The notes under the pieces: generated by a model
Seen by the model: the letters and a program-made list of their open reading frames with translations, nothing else
What the model was told of the DNA's origin: nothing
Databases searched by the model: none
Shown here: positions 33,791 through 43,318 of the stretch, piece after piece
How the letters are laid out: the number at the start of each line of letters is the position of its first letter
Position numbering within the stretch: position 1 is the first letter of the stretch
Position numbers and translations under genes: made by a program
Assembly (NCBI RefSeq): GCF_021582875.1
Contig: NZ_CP091138.1
Span: 2,666,001 to 2,730,000 of the forward strand
Direction of reading: 5' to 3'
Length of the DNA stretch: 64,000 nt
Source of the DNA: Microbacterium sp. KUDC0406
Lineage (GTDB): Bacteria; Actinomycetota; Actinomycetes; Actinomycetales; Microbacteriaceae

Positions 33791-34843
33791 CGGGGAATCC
33801 GACTTGCGTCCGCCGGCCTCGAGCACGTCGCCGGCGGGCAGCTCCTGGTGGCCCCCAAACTGCAGCCGCATCGCGGACAGCACCTGGTTGGCGAAGTGGT
33901 CCTCGTCGCGCGAGGCGAACCGCTCGAACAGCGATGCGGCGAGCACCGGCACCGGCACGCCCACGTCGACCGCGGCCTTCACCGTCCACCGTCCCTCGCC
34001 CGAGTCCGACACGCGTCCGGCCAGCCCGGACAGCGTCGGGTTCTCGTTCAGCGCGGCCGCGGTCAGGTCGAGCAGCCACGACGACACCACCGACCCGCGG
34101 CGCCACAGCTCGGTGACCTTCGCGGTGTCGATCGGGAACTGGTAGAACTCCGGCTCTTCCAGCGGCGCGATCTCGGCGGAGTGCGCGGCCTCGCGCACTC
34201 CGGCATCCGCGTTCTCGAGCAGATTGAGGCCCTCGGCGAGCGCGGCCATGATGCCGTACTCGATGCCGTTGTGCACCATCTTCACGAAGTGTCCCGCACC
34301 CGACGGTCCGCAGTGCAGGTAGCCCTGCTCCTCGGGCGCGAGCGCTCCGGTGCGTCCGGGTGTGCGTTCGATCTCGCCGGGCCCCGGCGCGATCGTCTTC
34401 AGCAGCGGCTCGATGTGGTTCACCGCGACATCCGTGCCGCCGACCATCAGGCAGTAGCCGCGCTCCAGCCCGAACACGCCGCCGCTGGTGCCGGCATCCA
34501 CGTACTCGATGCCGCGCTCGCGCAGCGCGGCGGCCCGGCGCACGTCGTCACGATAGTTCGAGTTGCCGCCGTCGATGATGATGTCGCCGGGCTCGAGCAC
34601 CGCCGAGACCTCGTCGACGACCTTGCCGGTCAGCGAGGCGGGCACCATCAGCCAGACCACGCGCGGCGTCTGCAGCTTCGCGGCGAAGTCCGCGAGATCG
34701 GATGCTCCGGTCGCGCCCTCCGCGGCGAGCGCCGCGACCGCGTCGGAACTGACGTCGTAGACCACGCAGTCGTGTCCGTCGCGCATCAGCCGGCGCACGA
34801 TGTTGGCGCCCATCCGGCCCAGTCCGATCATTCCCAGTTGCAT
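33779..34843 (-). CDS. gnd: 6-phosphogluconate dehydrogenase, decarboxylating (short form)
   Basis: A 354-residue enzyme; the 470-residue family has a longer C-terminal domain, so this is the short, often NAD-dependent form. Landmarks: GMIGLGRMGANIVRRL, IIIDGGNSNYRDD, DAGTSGGVFGLERG, and the catalytic GAGHFVKMVHNGIEYG with Lys. It converts 6-phosphogluconate to ribulose 5-phosphate and CO2. It stands alone, with no zwf or pgl beside it. The last codons CCC-GCT-CGT-TGA run into the repeat cluster, so the extreme C-terminus SPPAR is partly repeat-derived. Confidence 0.93.
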   Translation of the reverse strand: MQLGMIGLGRMGANIVRRLMRDGHDCVVYDVSSDAVAALAAEGATGASDLADFAAKLQTPRVVWLMVPASLTGKVVDEVSAVLEPGDIIIDGGNSNYRDDVRRAAALRERGIEYVDAGTSGGVFGLERGYCLMVGGTDVAVNHIEPLLKTIAPGPGEIERTPGRTGALAPEEQGYLHCGPSGAGHFVKMVHNGIEYGIMAALAEGLNLLENADAGVREAAHSAEIAPLEEPEFYQFPIDTAKVTELWRRGSVVSSWLLDLTAAALNENPTLSGLAGRVSDSGEGRWTVKAAVDVGVPVPVLAASLFERFASRDEDHFANQVLSAMRLQFGGHQELPAGDVLEAGGRKSDSPPAR

Positions 34844-34919
34844 GGTGTCTCCTCAAGGCTCAGGTCCGTCTCCATCGTCCTGCACACCCGCCCGCAGGGC
34901 AACGACCGGTGGATGCCGA

Positions 34920-35858
34920 TCAGTCCGAGGTCCCATCCAGAGCGGCATCCGCGCGACCGTAGCCGCCGAGCTTCTCCACCGCGAAGTCGAGAACGGCCGA
35001 GGCGCGCGGAGTGAGCTTCATGTCGGCCGGCCACAGGCCCACCACATGCGAGAGCGTGACCGGCGGATCGAGGGGGCGAATGACGATCGGCCGCCCCTCT
35101 GTGCTCATCGGGAGCGTGTGCGGCCGGGACATCAGCAGTCCATAGCCCAGGCCGCGTCCCACGAGCGCCTCGACGAGGCTGAGCTGAGTGACCTTGGCGA
35201 CGATCCGGGGCTCGAGTCCGCGGGCCGCGAAGGCGTCCGTCACGTTGCGGGTGCCCGGCGCCACGTCGTACAGGATGTAGGGCTCGTCGGCGAGGTCGGC
35301 GAGATCCACCGTCTCGGCGACCGCCAGCGGGTGATCGGGATGCAGGTGCACCTGAAGCTCGGTCGCGTAGATCCGGCGTCGCCGGTACCCGATCGGCAGC
35401 GACACGTCGAACACCAGAGCGACGTCGAGACGCCCTCCTTCGAGCGCGGCGAGCAGCTCCTCGTTGGTGCCCACCATGATCTCGAGCTCGACTCCCGGAT
35501 GCCGCTTCGGGAAGCCCTCCAGAAGCTCGGGGACCACGTTGGTGGCGAAACTCGAGTAGCAGCCCAGCTTCGCGGGTCCGCGCAGCCCCTGGTCGCGCCC
35601 GACACCGAGGACCAACTCTTGCGTGTCGGCGATGATCCTGCGTGCCTGATCGGCGAACTGCTGACCGGTTGGCGTGAGCGTGAGGCCGCGCGCCTTGCGC
35701 CGTACGCACAGCTGCTCGCCCACCGCTTTCTCGAGGCTCGTCACGGCCTGCGACAGCGCGGATTCCGAGATGTGCAGGTGGGCCGCTGCCGCACTGAGCG
35801 TGGAGAAGTTCGGCAGGGCGGCGAACAGTTCGAGCTGCCTCAGGCTGACATCGACCAC
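34920..35858 (-). CDS. LysR family regulator
   Basis: A 312-residue LysR protein: N-terminal HTH LRQLELFAALPNFSTLSAAA and HISESALSQAVTSLEKAVGE, then a periplasmic-binding-like effector domain (AKLGCYSSFATNVVPELLEG, VGTNEELLAALEGGRLDVAL). It is divergent from the transporter/monooxygenase/reductase genes at 35989-39263, so it probably controls them in response to an aromatic or related acid. The effector is unknown. Confidence 0.92.
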   Translation of the reverse strand: MVDVSLRQLELFAALPNFSTLSAAAAHLHISESALSQAVTSLEKAVGEQLCVRRKARGLTLTPTGQQFADQARRIIADTQELVLGVGRDQGLRGPAKLGCYSSFATNVVPELLEGFPKRHPGVELEIMVGTNEELLAALEGGRLDVALVFDVSLPIGYRRRRIYATELQVHLHPDHPLAVAETVDLADLADEPYILYDVAPGTRNVTDAFAARGLEPRIVAKVTQLSLVEALVGRGLGYGLLMSRPHTLPMSTEGRPIVIRPLDPPVTLSHVVGLWPADMKLTPRASAVLDFAVEKLGGYGRADAALDGTSD

Positions 35859-35923
35859 GGCTTCCTCTCCCTCTTCTTCTTCAGTTGCCTCGAACTATAT
35901 CCACGAATAACCGTGATTTACAC

Positions 35924-35937
35924 ACAGACATGTCTGT
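35924..35937. promoter_or_regulatory. Perfect 14-base palindrome, candidate LysR operator
   Basis: ACAGACATGTCTGT is a perfect palindrome in the 130-base AT-rich spacer between lysR and the transporter gene. A weaker dyad lies just left of it (ATCCACGAATAACCGTGAT, 35899-35917). Both sit where a LysR regulator would bind. Confidence 0.5.
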
Positions 35938-35988
35938 CGCACGATGAGAGCAACCCGATTCCCCGCTCCTCCTCCGGAGGGCTGAACA

Positions 35989-37386
35989 ATGACGTTAGGG
36001 ACGACGATGACCACCTCAGTTGCCGCCGGCAACGCCACCTCACAGCGCAGGATCGCCTTCGCGACGATCATCGGCACCACTATCGAGTGGTACGACTTCT
36101 TCATCTACGCCACGTGCGCAGGACTCGTGTTCGCCCAGCTGTTCTTCCAGCCGGCGGGCAAGGACATCGCGCTCCTGCTCTCATTCGCCACTGTCGGCAT
36201 CTCGTTCCTGTTCCGGCCGCTCGGGGCCTTCCTCGCCGGGCACTTCGGCGACATCATCGGGCGACGCGCGATGCTGGTCGCCACCCTGGTGCTGATGGGA
36301 ACGGCGACGACGCTCATCGGCGTGCTGCCGACCTTCGCCCAGATCGGCATCTCCGCGCCGATCCTGCTGCTCCTGCTCCGCATCCTGCAGGGCCTGTCGG
36401 CCGGAGGCGAATGGGGCGGCGCCGTACTGATGGCCGTCGAGCACGCGCCTGCCGGTCGCCGGGGCCGCGCCGGCGCCTGGCCTCAGCTCGGTGTCCCGCT
36501 CGGCTTCCTGCTGGCGTCGGGCATGACCGCACTGATGACCGGCGTCGTCTCCCCCGGTGAGGCCTTCCTGCAGTGGGGGTGGCGCGTGCCGTTCCTGGTG
36601 AGCATCGTGCTGATCGTCGTCGGCTTCGTCATCCGCCGCTCCGTCGAGGAGAGCCCGGTGTTCGCCGAGATCGCCCAGCGCGGAAAGCAGGCGAGCCTGC
36701 CGATCGTCACGCTCTTCAAGCGCCACTGGTACCTCGTAGTGCTCGCCGCCCTGGTATTCGTGGGCAACGGGACCCTCGGCTACATGACCACCGGCGGATT
36801 CCTCAACAACTACGCGATCAGCGTGCAGCAGCTGGACACCACCTCTGTCCTTGTCGCCGCGGTCTTCGCCGCTGCGGTGTGGTTCTTCTCGACCCTGCTC
36901 GCGGGACACCTCGCAGACGTGATCGGCCGGCGGAACACCTTCCTCATCGGCTTCGCGCTGCAGGCGATCATCGTCTTCCCGGTGTTCTGGCTCGTCGACG
37001 CCGGTGGCCTGCCGGGGCTCTACATCGCGCTGCTGCTGATCTCCACCGGCCTCGGTCTCACGTACGGACCGCTGGCGGCGTGGTACGCGGAGATCTTCCC
37101 GGCATCCATCCGCTTCTCGGGCGTCTCGATCACCTACGCGATCGGCGCCGTGCTGGGCGGCGCGTTCGCTCCGATGATCGCGCAGATGCTGCTGGATGCC
37201 ACCGGCACCACTGCGGCGGTCTCGTCGTACCTGCTGGTCGCCACCCTGCTGGGTGCGGGCGCGACGCTGTGCCTGCGCGATCGCTCCGGCATCCCGCTCG
37301 GGCCGGACGCCGAGGCCGAGCAGGCCGCCGGGGCGACGATCTTCGGTCCGGGTGCTCCCGCAGATGCGCTCACCGGAGCACGGTAA
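35989..37386 (+). CDS. MFS transporter, metabolite:H+ symporter type
   Basis: A 465-residue, 12-helix transporter of the MHS type. ATIIGTTIEWYDFFIYATCA opens helix 1, GHFGDIIGRRAML is the loop 2-3 motif, LQGLSAGGEWGGAVLMAVEH and RRSVEESPVFAEI are characteristic of the dicarboxylate/aromatic-acid branch. GGAGG precedes the ATG at 35989; a second ATG at 36007 is possible. It is the first gene of a co-directional cluster with a flavin monooxygenase and a reductase, so it probably imports that pathway's substrate. Confidence 0.9.
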   Translation: MTLGTTMTTSVAAGNATSQRRIAFATIIGTTIEWYDFFIYATCAGLVFAQLFFQPAGKDIALLLSFATVGISFLFRPLGAFLAGHFGDIIGRRAMLVATLVLMGTATTLIGVLPTFAQIGISAPILLLLLRILQGLSAGGEWGGAVLMAVEHAPAGRRGRAGAWPQLGVPLGFLLASGMTALMTGVVSPGEAFLQWGWRVPFLVSIVLIVVGFVIRRSVEESPVFAEIAQRGKQASLPIVTLFKRHWYLVVLAALVFVGNGTLGYMTTGGFLNNYAISVQQLDTTSVLVAAVFAAAVWFFSTLLAGHLADVIGRRNTFLIGFALQAIIVFPVFWLVDAGGLPGLYIALLLISTGLGLTYGPLAAWYAEIFPASIRFSGVSITYAIGAVLGGAFAPMIAQMLLDATGTTAAVSSYLLVATLLGAGATLCLRDRSGIPLGPDAEAEQAAGATIFGPGAPADALTGAR

Positions 37387-37425
37387 GGAAGGGCACGTGG
37401 TGCGCAGGACAGTCAGGGAGAAGCG

Positions 37426-38646
37426 ATGGTAGGTCGAAACACCAGGATCGCGATCATCGGCGGAGGGATGGGCGGACTCACCGCCGCCATCGCGCTGACC
37501 AGGATCGCCGGAGTCCAGGTCACCGTGTTCGAACAGGCGAGTCGGCTGGGCGAGGTGGGCGCCGGCGTCACGATCGCACCGAATGCCGCACGCGTCCTCG
37601 ACAGCCTCGGCGTGCTCGATCGGGTCCGCAGCGCGGGAGCGGTCCCCGACGGACACGGCGTCTACCTGGACGCCATGGGCGGCATGGTCACCGACGCCGC
37701 CTGGGAGGACACGGCAGGGCAGTACCAGAACATCGGGATGTACCGCCCCGACCTCATCGACGCCCTCGCCGAGCAGGTCGACCCCGCGAAGGTTCGCCTC
37801 GGCCATCGGCTGAGGTCGGTCGAGAGAGACGGCGCCGGCGTGCGTACGACGTTCGAGAACGGCGTGGAGGAGGTCTTCGACGCGGTCATCGGCGCCGATG
37901 GCATCCACTCGGTCGTCCGCGGAGCGGTCGACCAGCATCCTGAACCGGTCTACTCGGGGTACATCGTCTATCGCGGAGTCATGGACGCCTCGCGCCTGCC
38001 CGCGGACTGGCCCATGATCAGCCAGGTGTGGATGGGCGACAGCCGGCACTTCATGGCCTATCCGCTGCAGCAGCGCAGACTCTTCAACTTCGTCGCCGGC
38101 ATTCCGAGCGATCGGCCGCTGGACGGGCCGTGGTCCGGCCCGGCGGAGGTGAGTGAGCTCGCTGCCGAGTTCTCAGGCGAAGGCTGGGACCCGCGGCTCC
38201 AGCACTTCATCAGCCTCATCGACAAGACGTTCTGGTGGGGCCTGTTCGACCACGAGCCCCTCACGAACTGGTCACGGGGACCCATCACGCTGCTCGGCGA
38301 CGCCGCGCACACGATGCTGCCGCATCAGGGTCAGGGCGTGAGCCAGGCGATCGAGGACAGTATGGCGCTGGCCACGTTCCTCGCCGCCGCGGACGACGTC
38401 TCCGACATCCCGGAGGCATTCCGTCGCTACACCGCGATCCGCATGCAGCGCACCGCGATCCTGCAGCACGGCTCGCGTCGTGCCGGTGCGATGTTCGACG
38501 CGCAGCACGAGTTCCAGGATCTGATGAAGCGCGACGCCGACATCCGTGTCGGCCGCGACTTCCGTCGAGGCGCGGTGTTCGACTACGACGCACGGAAGGT
38601 GGCTGAGCAGGCGCTCAGCCGTTTCAGGAAGGTCCAGTTCGCATGA
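37426..38646 (+). CDS. FAD-dependent aromatic monooxygenase (salicylate/3-hydroxybenzoate hydroxylase-like)
   Basis: A 406-residue class A flavoprotein monooxygenase: AIIGGGMGGLTAAIAL for FAD near residues 9-24, the DG motif IGADGIHSVVRG near 157-168, and GPITLLGDAAHTMLPHQGQG near 285-304. It resembles salicylate 1-, 3-hydroxybenzoate 6- or 6-hydroxynicotinate 3-hydroxylases; which one cannot be told. It overlaps the next gene by ATGA. With the upstream transporter and LysR it forms a small aromatic-acid module, although no ring-cleavage dioxygenase is present. Confidence 0.9.
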   Translation: MVGRNTRIAIIGGGMGGLTAAIALTRIAGVQVTVFEQASRLGEVGAGVTIAPNAARVLDSLGVLDRVRSAGAVPDGHGVYLDAMGGMVTDAAWEDTAGQYQNIGMYRPDLIDALAEQVDPAKVRLGHRLRSVERDGAGVRTTFENGVEEVFDAVIGADGIHSVVRGAVDQHPEPVYSGYIVYRGVMDASRLPADWPMISQVWMGDSRHFMAYPLQQRRLFNFVAGIPSDRPLDGPWSGPAEVSELAAEFSGEGWDPRLQHFISLIDKTFWWGLFDHEPLTNWSRGPITLLGDAAHTMLPHQGQGVSQAIEDSMALATFLAAADDVSDIPEAFRRYTAIRMQRTAILQHGSRRAGAMFDAQHEFQDLMKRDADIRVGRDFRRGAVFDYDARKVAEQALSRFRKVQFA

Positions 38647-39263
38647 CTTCGATCAGCATCATCGGCAGCGGCAAGATGAGCGGCGCGATCTCCGAGGTCG
38701 CTATGCGCGCCGGCGCCGGCATCCAGATCATCAAGCGCAGTGCGGCAAGCATGTCCGCGGCACGCCCAGGTCTCGAGTACGGCGTCATGGGCGACGAGCT
38801 CACCGGCGACCTCGTCGTGCTCGCCGTGCCGTACAGCGCGTACTCGGGCATCCTCGAGCACTACCGGGATCAGCTCAGCGAGAAGGTCGTCATCGACATC
38901 AGCAACCCCATCGACTTCTCCACCTACGATCAGCTGAAGTCGCCCGCCGATTCGTCGACGGCCGCCGAGCTGGCGAAGATGCTCCCGGAGGGAGCGGCCG
39001 TCGTGAAGGCGTTCAACGTCAATCTCGGTGACACGCTGACCAGCGGCACGAACGGCACGACGCCGACGACGGTGCTGTACGCCGGGGACTACGCGGACGC
39101 GAAGATGCGGGTCGCCGCGCTCATCGAGGCGTCCGGCATGCGGGCCGTCGACGCCGGGCCGCTGACGCGCGCGCGGGAGCTCGAGGCGGTGGGGTTCCTG
39201 CAGATCGTCATGGCCGCGCTCGGGAAGACCCGCTACGAGTCGGGGTTCGCGCTGCTGCCATAG
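38643..39263 (+). CDS. NADPH-dependent F420 reductase-like (Fno-type) oxidoreductase
   Basis: A 206-residue protein with an N-terminal Rossmann motif (ISIIGSGKMSGAISEVAMRA) and DLVVLAVPYSAYSGILEHYR, VVKAFNVNLGDTLTSG, typical of the NADP_oxidoreductase, coenzyme F420-dependent family. Many bacterial members do not use F420 and remain uncharacterised. It is coupled by ATGA to the monooxygenase, so it may supply reduced cofactor or act on the hydroxylated product. The cluster ends at a strong palindromic terminator. Confidence 0.82.
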   Translation: MTSISIIGSGKMSGAISEVAMRAGAGIQIIKRSAASMSAARPGLEYGVMGDELTGDLVVLAVPYSAYSGILEHYRDQLSEKVVIDISNPIDFSTYDQLKSPADSSTAAELAKMLPEGAAVVKAFNVNLGDTLTSGTNGTTPTTVLYAGDYADAKMRVAALIEASGMRAVDAGPLTRARELEAVGFLQIVMAALGKTRYESGFALLP

Positions 39264-39277
39264 GGCCGGCGGATGCC

Positions 39278-39313
39278 GGATGCCCCGCCCCTCGATCGAG
39301 GGGCGGGGCATCC
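39278..39313. terminator. Bidirectional terminator
   Basis: A perfect 36-base palindrome: GGATGCCCCGCCCCTCGA followed by its reverse complement. It lies between the convergent reductase and GH3 genes. Confidence 0.88.
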
Positions 39314-39319
39314 GTGCGT

Positions 39320-41606
39320 TCAGGCCTGCCCGGCCGCAGCGTTCGCGCCGGCGATCAACTGCTCGATCTGCTCGTGGGTCACCGGTACCCCCGGGAAGCC
39401 GACGACGCGACCGATGGGGAACGACGCCATCATCTTCTGCATCGCGTTCTCGTTCTGCATCATCGACGCCCCTGCGGCATCCGTCGCTCCGAGCCCGTCG
39501 GCGAGGCCTGCGAGCGCCTCCTGCACGATCGGACCGGCGAACGGGTCGGTCAGCAGGTCGCCGATCGACGAGTTCAGCGTCAGCGGCAGGCGCACGTCGT
39601 CGCCCGCCACGGTGACAGAGGTCGACGAGCGGATGTCGCGGCTCGATGCCGCAACCTCGACCACGTACTCGCCGCCCTCGACCACGAACCGGTCGACCCG
39701 GATGTCCCAGTACGCGAGGTCCTCACGGCGCACCACCAGCTCGACCGCGCGGGTCTCGCCGGCCGGGATCTCGATCGAGGCGAACGCCTTCAGCTCGCGC
39801 GGCGCGCGCTGCACGATCGACTCCGGCAGCGACGTGTACACCTGCACGACCTCGCGGCCGTCACGCTGACCGGTGTTGCTCACCTCGACACGGACGACGA
39901 CGTCACCGGCATCCGTCACGGACGCCGAGACCTGGCCGTACTCGAACGTCGTGTACGACAGGCCGTGGCCGAACGGGTACACGACGTCGAGGCCCTTCGC
40001 GTCATACCAGCGATAGCCGACCAGGATGCCCTCGCCGTAGCGGACGTGGCCGAACTCGCCGGGGAAGCTGCCGAACGACGGGTTGTCCTCGAGCCGGACG
40101 GGGACGGTCTCGGTGAGCCGGCCGGAGGGGTTCACCGCGCCGTACAGCACGTCGGCGATCGCACCGCCGCCGGCCTGGCCGAGCAGCCATGACTCCACGA
40201 TCGCCGGCACGCGGTCTGCGAACGGCAGCGCCACGACTCCGCCGTTCGAGAGCACGACGGCCGTGTTCGGGTTGACGGCGAGCACGGCGTCGAGCACGGC
40301 GAGCTGTTCGGCGGGCAGGTCGATGTGCTCGCGGTCGAAGCCCTCGGACTCGTCCTGCGCGGGCAGGCCGAGGAAGACCACCGCGACCTCTGCGGCGGAT
40401 GCCGGCGGCGACCGCCTCGTCACGCAGTTCGCCGACGGAGCGGCCGGATGCCGCGACCGTCCCGCCGGGAACCGCGAAGCCCGGTGCGTATGAGACGGCG
40501 TCGCCGCCGACCTCGCGCAGCGCGTCGAGCGCGGCATCCAGCCGGGTGGGGTTGATCAGCGACGAACCGGCGCCCTGGAAGCGCGGCTCGGCGGCGAACG
40601 CCCCGATCACCGCGACCTTCTGCGCGGGCGCGAACGGCAAGAGGGCGCCGTCGTTCTTCAGCAGCACGATCGACCGGCCGGCAGCCTCACGGGCCAGGGC
40701 GTGGTGCGCGTCGATGTCGAGCGGGCCCGCGGCAGCCGAGCGCTCTCCCGCCTTGCGCACCAGGTCGAGGGCGCGGGACGCCGCGGTGTCGAGCACGCTC
40801 TCCGCGAGCTCCCCGGACTGCACGGCGGCCACGAGCTGAGCATCCGTCCGTCCTCCGGACGCGGGCATCTCGAGATCGAGCCCTGCGGCGACGCCTGCGA
40901 CGCGGTCGTTCACCGCGCCCCAGTCCGACACCACCAGCCCGTCGAAGCCCCAGTCGTCACGCAGCACGCGGGTGAGCAGCCAGGGGTCCTCCGAGGCGTA
41001 CACGCCGTTGATCCGGTTGTACGAGCACATCACCGTCCATGGTGCGGCGTCCTTGACGACCCGCTCGAAGCCGCGCAGGTAGATCTCATGCAGCGGACGC
41101 GGGTCGATGTCGGAGCTCGCTCGCATGCGATCGAACTCCTGGTTGTTCGCGGCGAAATGCTTGAGCGAGCTGCCCACGCCCTGCGACTGGATGCCGCGGA
41201 CGGAGGCCGCGCCGAGCACGCCCGAGACGATCGGGTCCTCGGAGAAGTACTCGAAGTTGCGGCCGCACAGCGGCGAGCGCTTGATGTTGATGCCGGGTCC
41301 CAGCACCACGGCGACGTCCTCGATCGCCGCCTCCACACCGATCGCGGCGCCGACGCGCTCGACGAGCTCGGGATCGAACGACGAGCCGAGGCCGACCGCC
41401 GGCGGGAAGCAGGTCGCGGGCACGCTGTCGGCGATGCCCAGATGATCACTGCCGCCGGCCTGCTTGCGCAGTCCGTGCGGGCCGTCGGTCATCATGATCG
41501 ACGCGACGCCGGCTCTTTCGACGGCCTTCGTGGTCCAGAAGTCCGCCCCACTGGTGAGCGACGCCTTCTCCTCGAGGGTGAGGTCGGATGCCTGGATCTC
41601 GGTCAT
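39320..41606 (-). CDS. Glycoside hydrolase family 3 beta-glucosidase, frameshifted
   Basis: Starts at ATG 41606 with AAAGGGAG upstream; 761 residues after repair. N-terminal GH3 barrel: MMTDGPHGLRKQ, GRNFEYFSEDP, SSLKHFAANNQEFDR and the nucleophile motif LVVSDWGAVND. C-terminal GH3 domain and fibronectin-III-like domain (YPFGHGLSYTTFEYG, VEVSNTGQRDGREVVQVYTS). The frame breaks near 40402, where one surplus base has made GGATGCC from GGATGCG; removing it joins DEAVAA to SAAEVAVVFLGLP. A cytoplasmic enzyme (no signal peptide). The last 90 residues form a separate helical tail (SSIGDLLTDPFAGPIVQEAL) shared with the SDR at 6320. TetR lies divergently. Confidence 0.92.
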
Positions 41607-41657
41607 TGCGCTCCCTTTCGGACCTGCGGACGGCGGTGTCATGCGAAAACTATATGG

Positions 41658-41679
41658 GGTTCAATTTCCAAAATCAAAC
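41658..41679. promoter_or_regulatory. Candidate TetR operator between GH3 and tetR
   Basis: GGTTCAATTT and AAAATCAAAC, separated by CC, form an imperfect inverted repeat (7 of 10 positions) in a short AT-rich island, rare in this GC-rich DNA. It lies 13 bases upstream of the tetR -10 box and 52 bases from the GH3 start. Confidence 0.5.
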
Positions 41680-41691
41680 ACCGTTCAGGAT

Positions 41692-41697
41692 TAGGCT
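41692..41697 (+). promoter_or_regulatory. -10 box of leaderless promoter for tetR
   Basis: TAGGCT, then CGGGGG, then ATG at 41704: a 6-base gap. Confidence 0.5.
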
Positions 41698-41703
41698 CGG
41701 GGG

Positions 41704-42279
41704 ATGGCACGAAGAGGTTCGTACGCGAAAGGGATCGCCCGGCGCGAGGAGATCCTGGACAGCGCGCTCGACGTGATCGGGCGTCGCGGCTATCAGAACG
41801 CCTCGCTCAAGGACATCGCCGAGGTCGTCGGGGTGACCCCCGCCGCGCTCCTGCACTACTTCGGAAGCAAGGAGGACCTGTTCACCGCCGTGCTGCGCCG
41901 GCGCGACGAGCGCGATGCGATCGACGCCGGCACCGACTTCGACACCGCCCGGGCCGCGTTCATCGCGACGATCCGGCACAACACCGAGGTCCCGGGGCTC
42001 ATCGAACTGTTCTCACGCCTGTCCGTCGACGCCGTCGATCCCGAGCATCCGGCGCACCAGTACTTCCTCGACCGCAACCGGGGCCTGCGAACCGCCGTGG
42101 CGGACAGCCTTTCCCGCGATCCGGCCCACGAGGGAGCGCTCGACCCCGACACGATGGCGCGCATCGTGCAGGCGGTGGCCGACGGGCTGCAGCTGCAGTG
42201 GATGATCGACCCGTCGGTCGACATGGCCGGCATCGTGGACAAGCTCATCGACGCGCTGTCGGCGCGGGCGGCAGGATGA
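41704..42279 (+). CDS. TetR family regulator
   Basis: A 191-residue TetR protein: GYQNASLKDIAEVVGVTPAA and LLHYFGSKEDLFTAVL form the DNA-binding domain, followed by a helical ligand domain (EVPGLIELFSRLSVDAVDPE). This subfamily often sits beside glycosidase genes in Micrococcales. It is divergent from GH3 across 97 bases with an AT-rich dyad and is followed after 4 bases by a Gfo/Idh/MocA gene, so it likely controls sugar or glycoside use. Confidence 0.92.
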   Translation: MARRGSYAKGIARREEILDSALDVIGRRGYQNASLKDIAEVVGVTPAALLHYFGSKEDLFTAVLRRRDERDAIDAGTDFDTARAAFIATIRHNTEVPGLIELFSRLSVDAVDPEHPAHQYFLDRNRGLRTAVADSLSRDPAHEGALDPDTMARIVQAVADGLQLQWMIDPSVDMAGIVDKLIDALSARAAG

Positions 42280-42283
42280 ACCC

Positions 42284-43234
42284 ATGACCAGGACACTGCG
42301 AGTCGGGCTGATCGGTTCCGGCGGGATCGCCCCACCGCACATCGAAGGCCTGCTCGCCCTCGGCGCACAGGTCTCGATCCTGCGACGCACCGGAGCCGCC
42401 GAGCTGGCGGCACGATACGACGTCGAGATCGTCGACGACCTCGAGGCGCTGATCGAGAGCTCCGACCTCGTCGACATCATCAGCCCGACGCACACGCACC
42501 GAGACATCGCGCTGCGCGCGATCCGCCGAGGCCGACACGTGATCTGCGAGAAGCCGCTCGCGACGACGCCGGAGGACGCCGCGACGATCGTGCGTGCTGC
42601 GACGGATGCCGGTGTTCGGCTGTTCCCCGCGCACGTGGTGCGGTACTTCCCGGAGTACTGGCGGATCAAGCAGGCGGTCGATGCGGGAGACATCGGCGCC
42701 GTCTCCGAGATCCGGCTGAGCCGCGTCGGTGCCGGGCCAGAAGCTCCGTGGTTCTTCGATGAGAACGCCGGCGGCGGTCTCATCCGCGACCTGATGATCC
42801 ACGACATCGACCAGGCCCTGTGGCTGGCCGGCCCCGTGGCATCCGTCTCGGCCGTGCAAGATCAGCCGTCGGCGGCGGGCGTCCTGCCCCGCTCCGTCAC
42901 GGCCGACGTCGTGCTCGCCCATCGCGGCGGCGCTGTCAGCCGCATCCACGGCGGCTGGCTCGGCGCGGGCACGCCGTTCCGCACCGCGATCGAGGTGGTC
43001 GGCACGACCGGCCGACTGCGGCACGACAGTGCCGAGGCGCCGGCCGACGGTTATCTGCCGACCGCGGACGCGGGCGAGAGCCCGTACGTCATCCAGCTCA
43101 CCGACTTCGTCACTGCACTCGGGAACGGCACAGATGCCCGCATCTCACCCGCCGAGGGTGTCAGCGCCGTGACCGTCGTCGACGCCGCCTACAGGTCACT
43201 CGCCTCGCACGTCCCCGTCCGCATCCGCCGATGA
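42284..43234 (+). CDS. Gfo/Idh/MocA family oxidoreductase
   Basis: A 316-residue NAD(P)-dependent sugar-type dehydrogenase: VGLIGSGGIAPPHIEGLLAL for the cofactor, THTHRDIALRAIRRGRHVIC, the signature EKPLATT with Lys, and GGGLIRDLMIHDIDQALWLA with the catalytic His in the second domain. Members oxidise inositols, sugars or glycosides. It is cotranscribed with tetR and beside GH3, fitting glycoside breakdown by oxidation. The exact substrate is unknown. Confidence 0.9.
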   Translation: MTRTLRVGLIGSGGIAPPHIEGLLALGAQVSILRRTGAAELAARYDVEIVDDLEALIESSDLVDIISPTHTHRDIALRAIRRGRHVICEKPLATTPEDAATIVRAATDAGVRLFPAHVVRYFPEYWRIKQAVDAGDIGAVSEIRLSRVGAGPEAPWFFDENAGGGLIRDLMIHDIDQALWLAGPVASVSAVQDQPSAAGVLPRSVTADVVLAHRGGAVSRIHGGWLGAGTPFRTAIEVVGTTGRLRHDSAEAPADGYLPTADAGESPYVIQLTDFVTALGNGTDARISPAEGVSAVTVVDAAYRSLASHVPVRIRR

Positions 43235-43318
43235 GAACGCCGCAGCGTGCAAGAAGCAGCGTGACGCACCATTTCTCGTGACGCCGGACGTTTCTCACAG
43301 ACCCGGAAGAATGACCTC

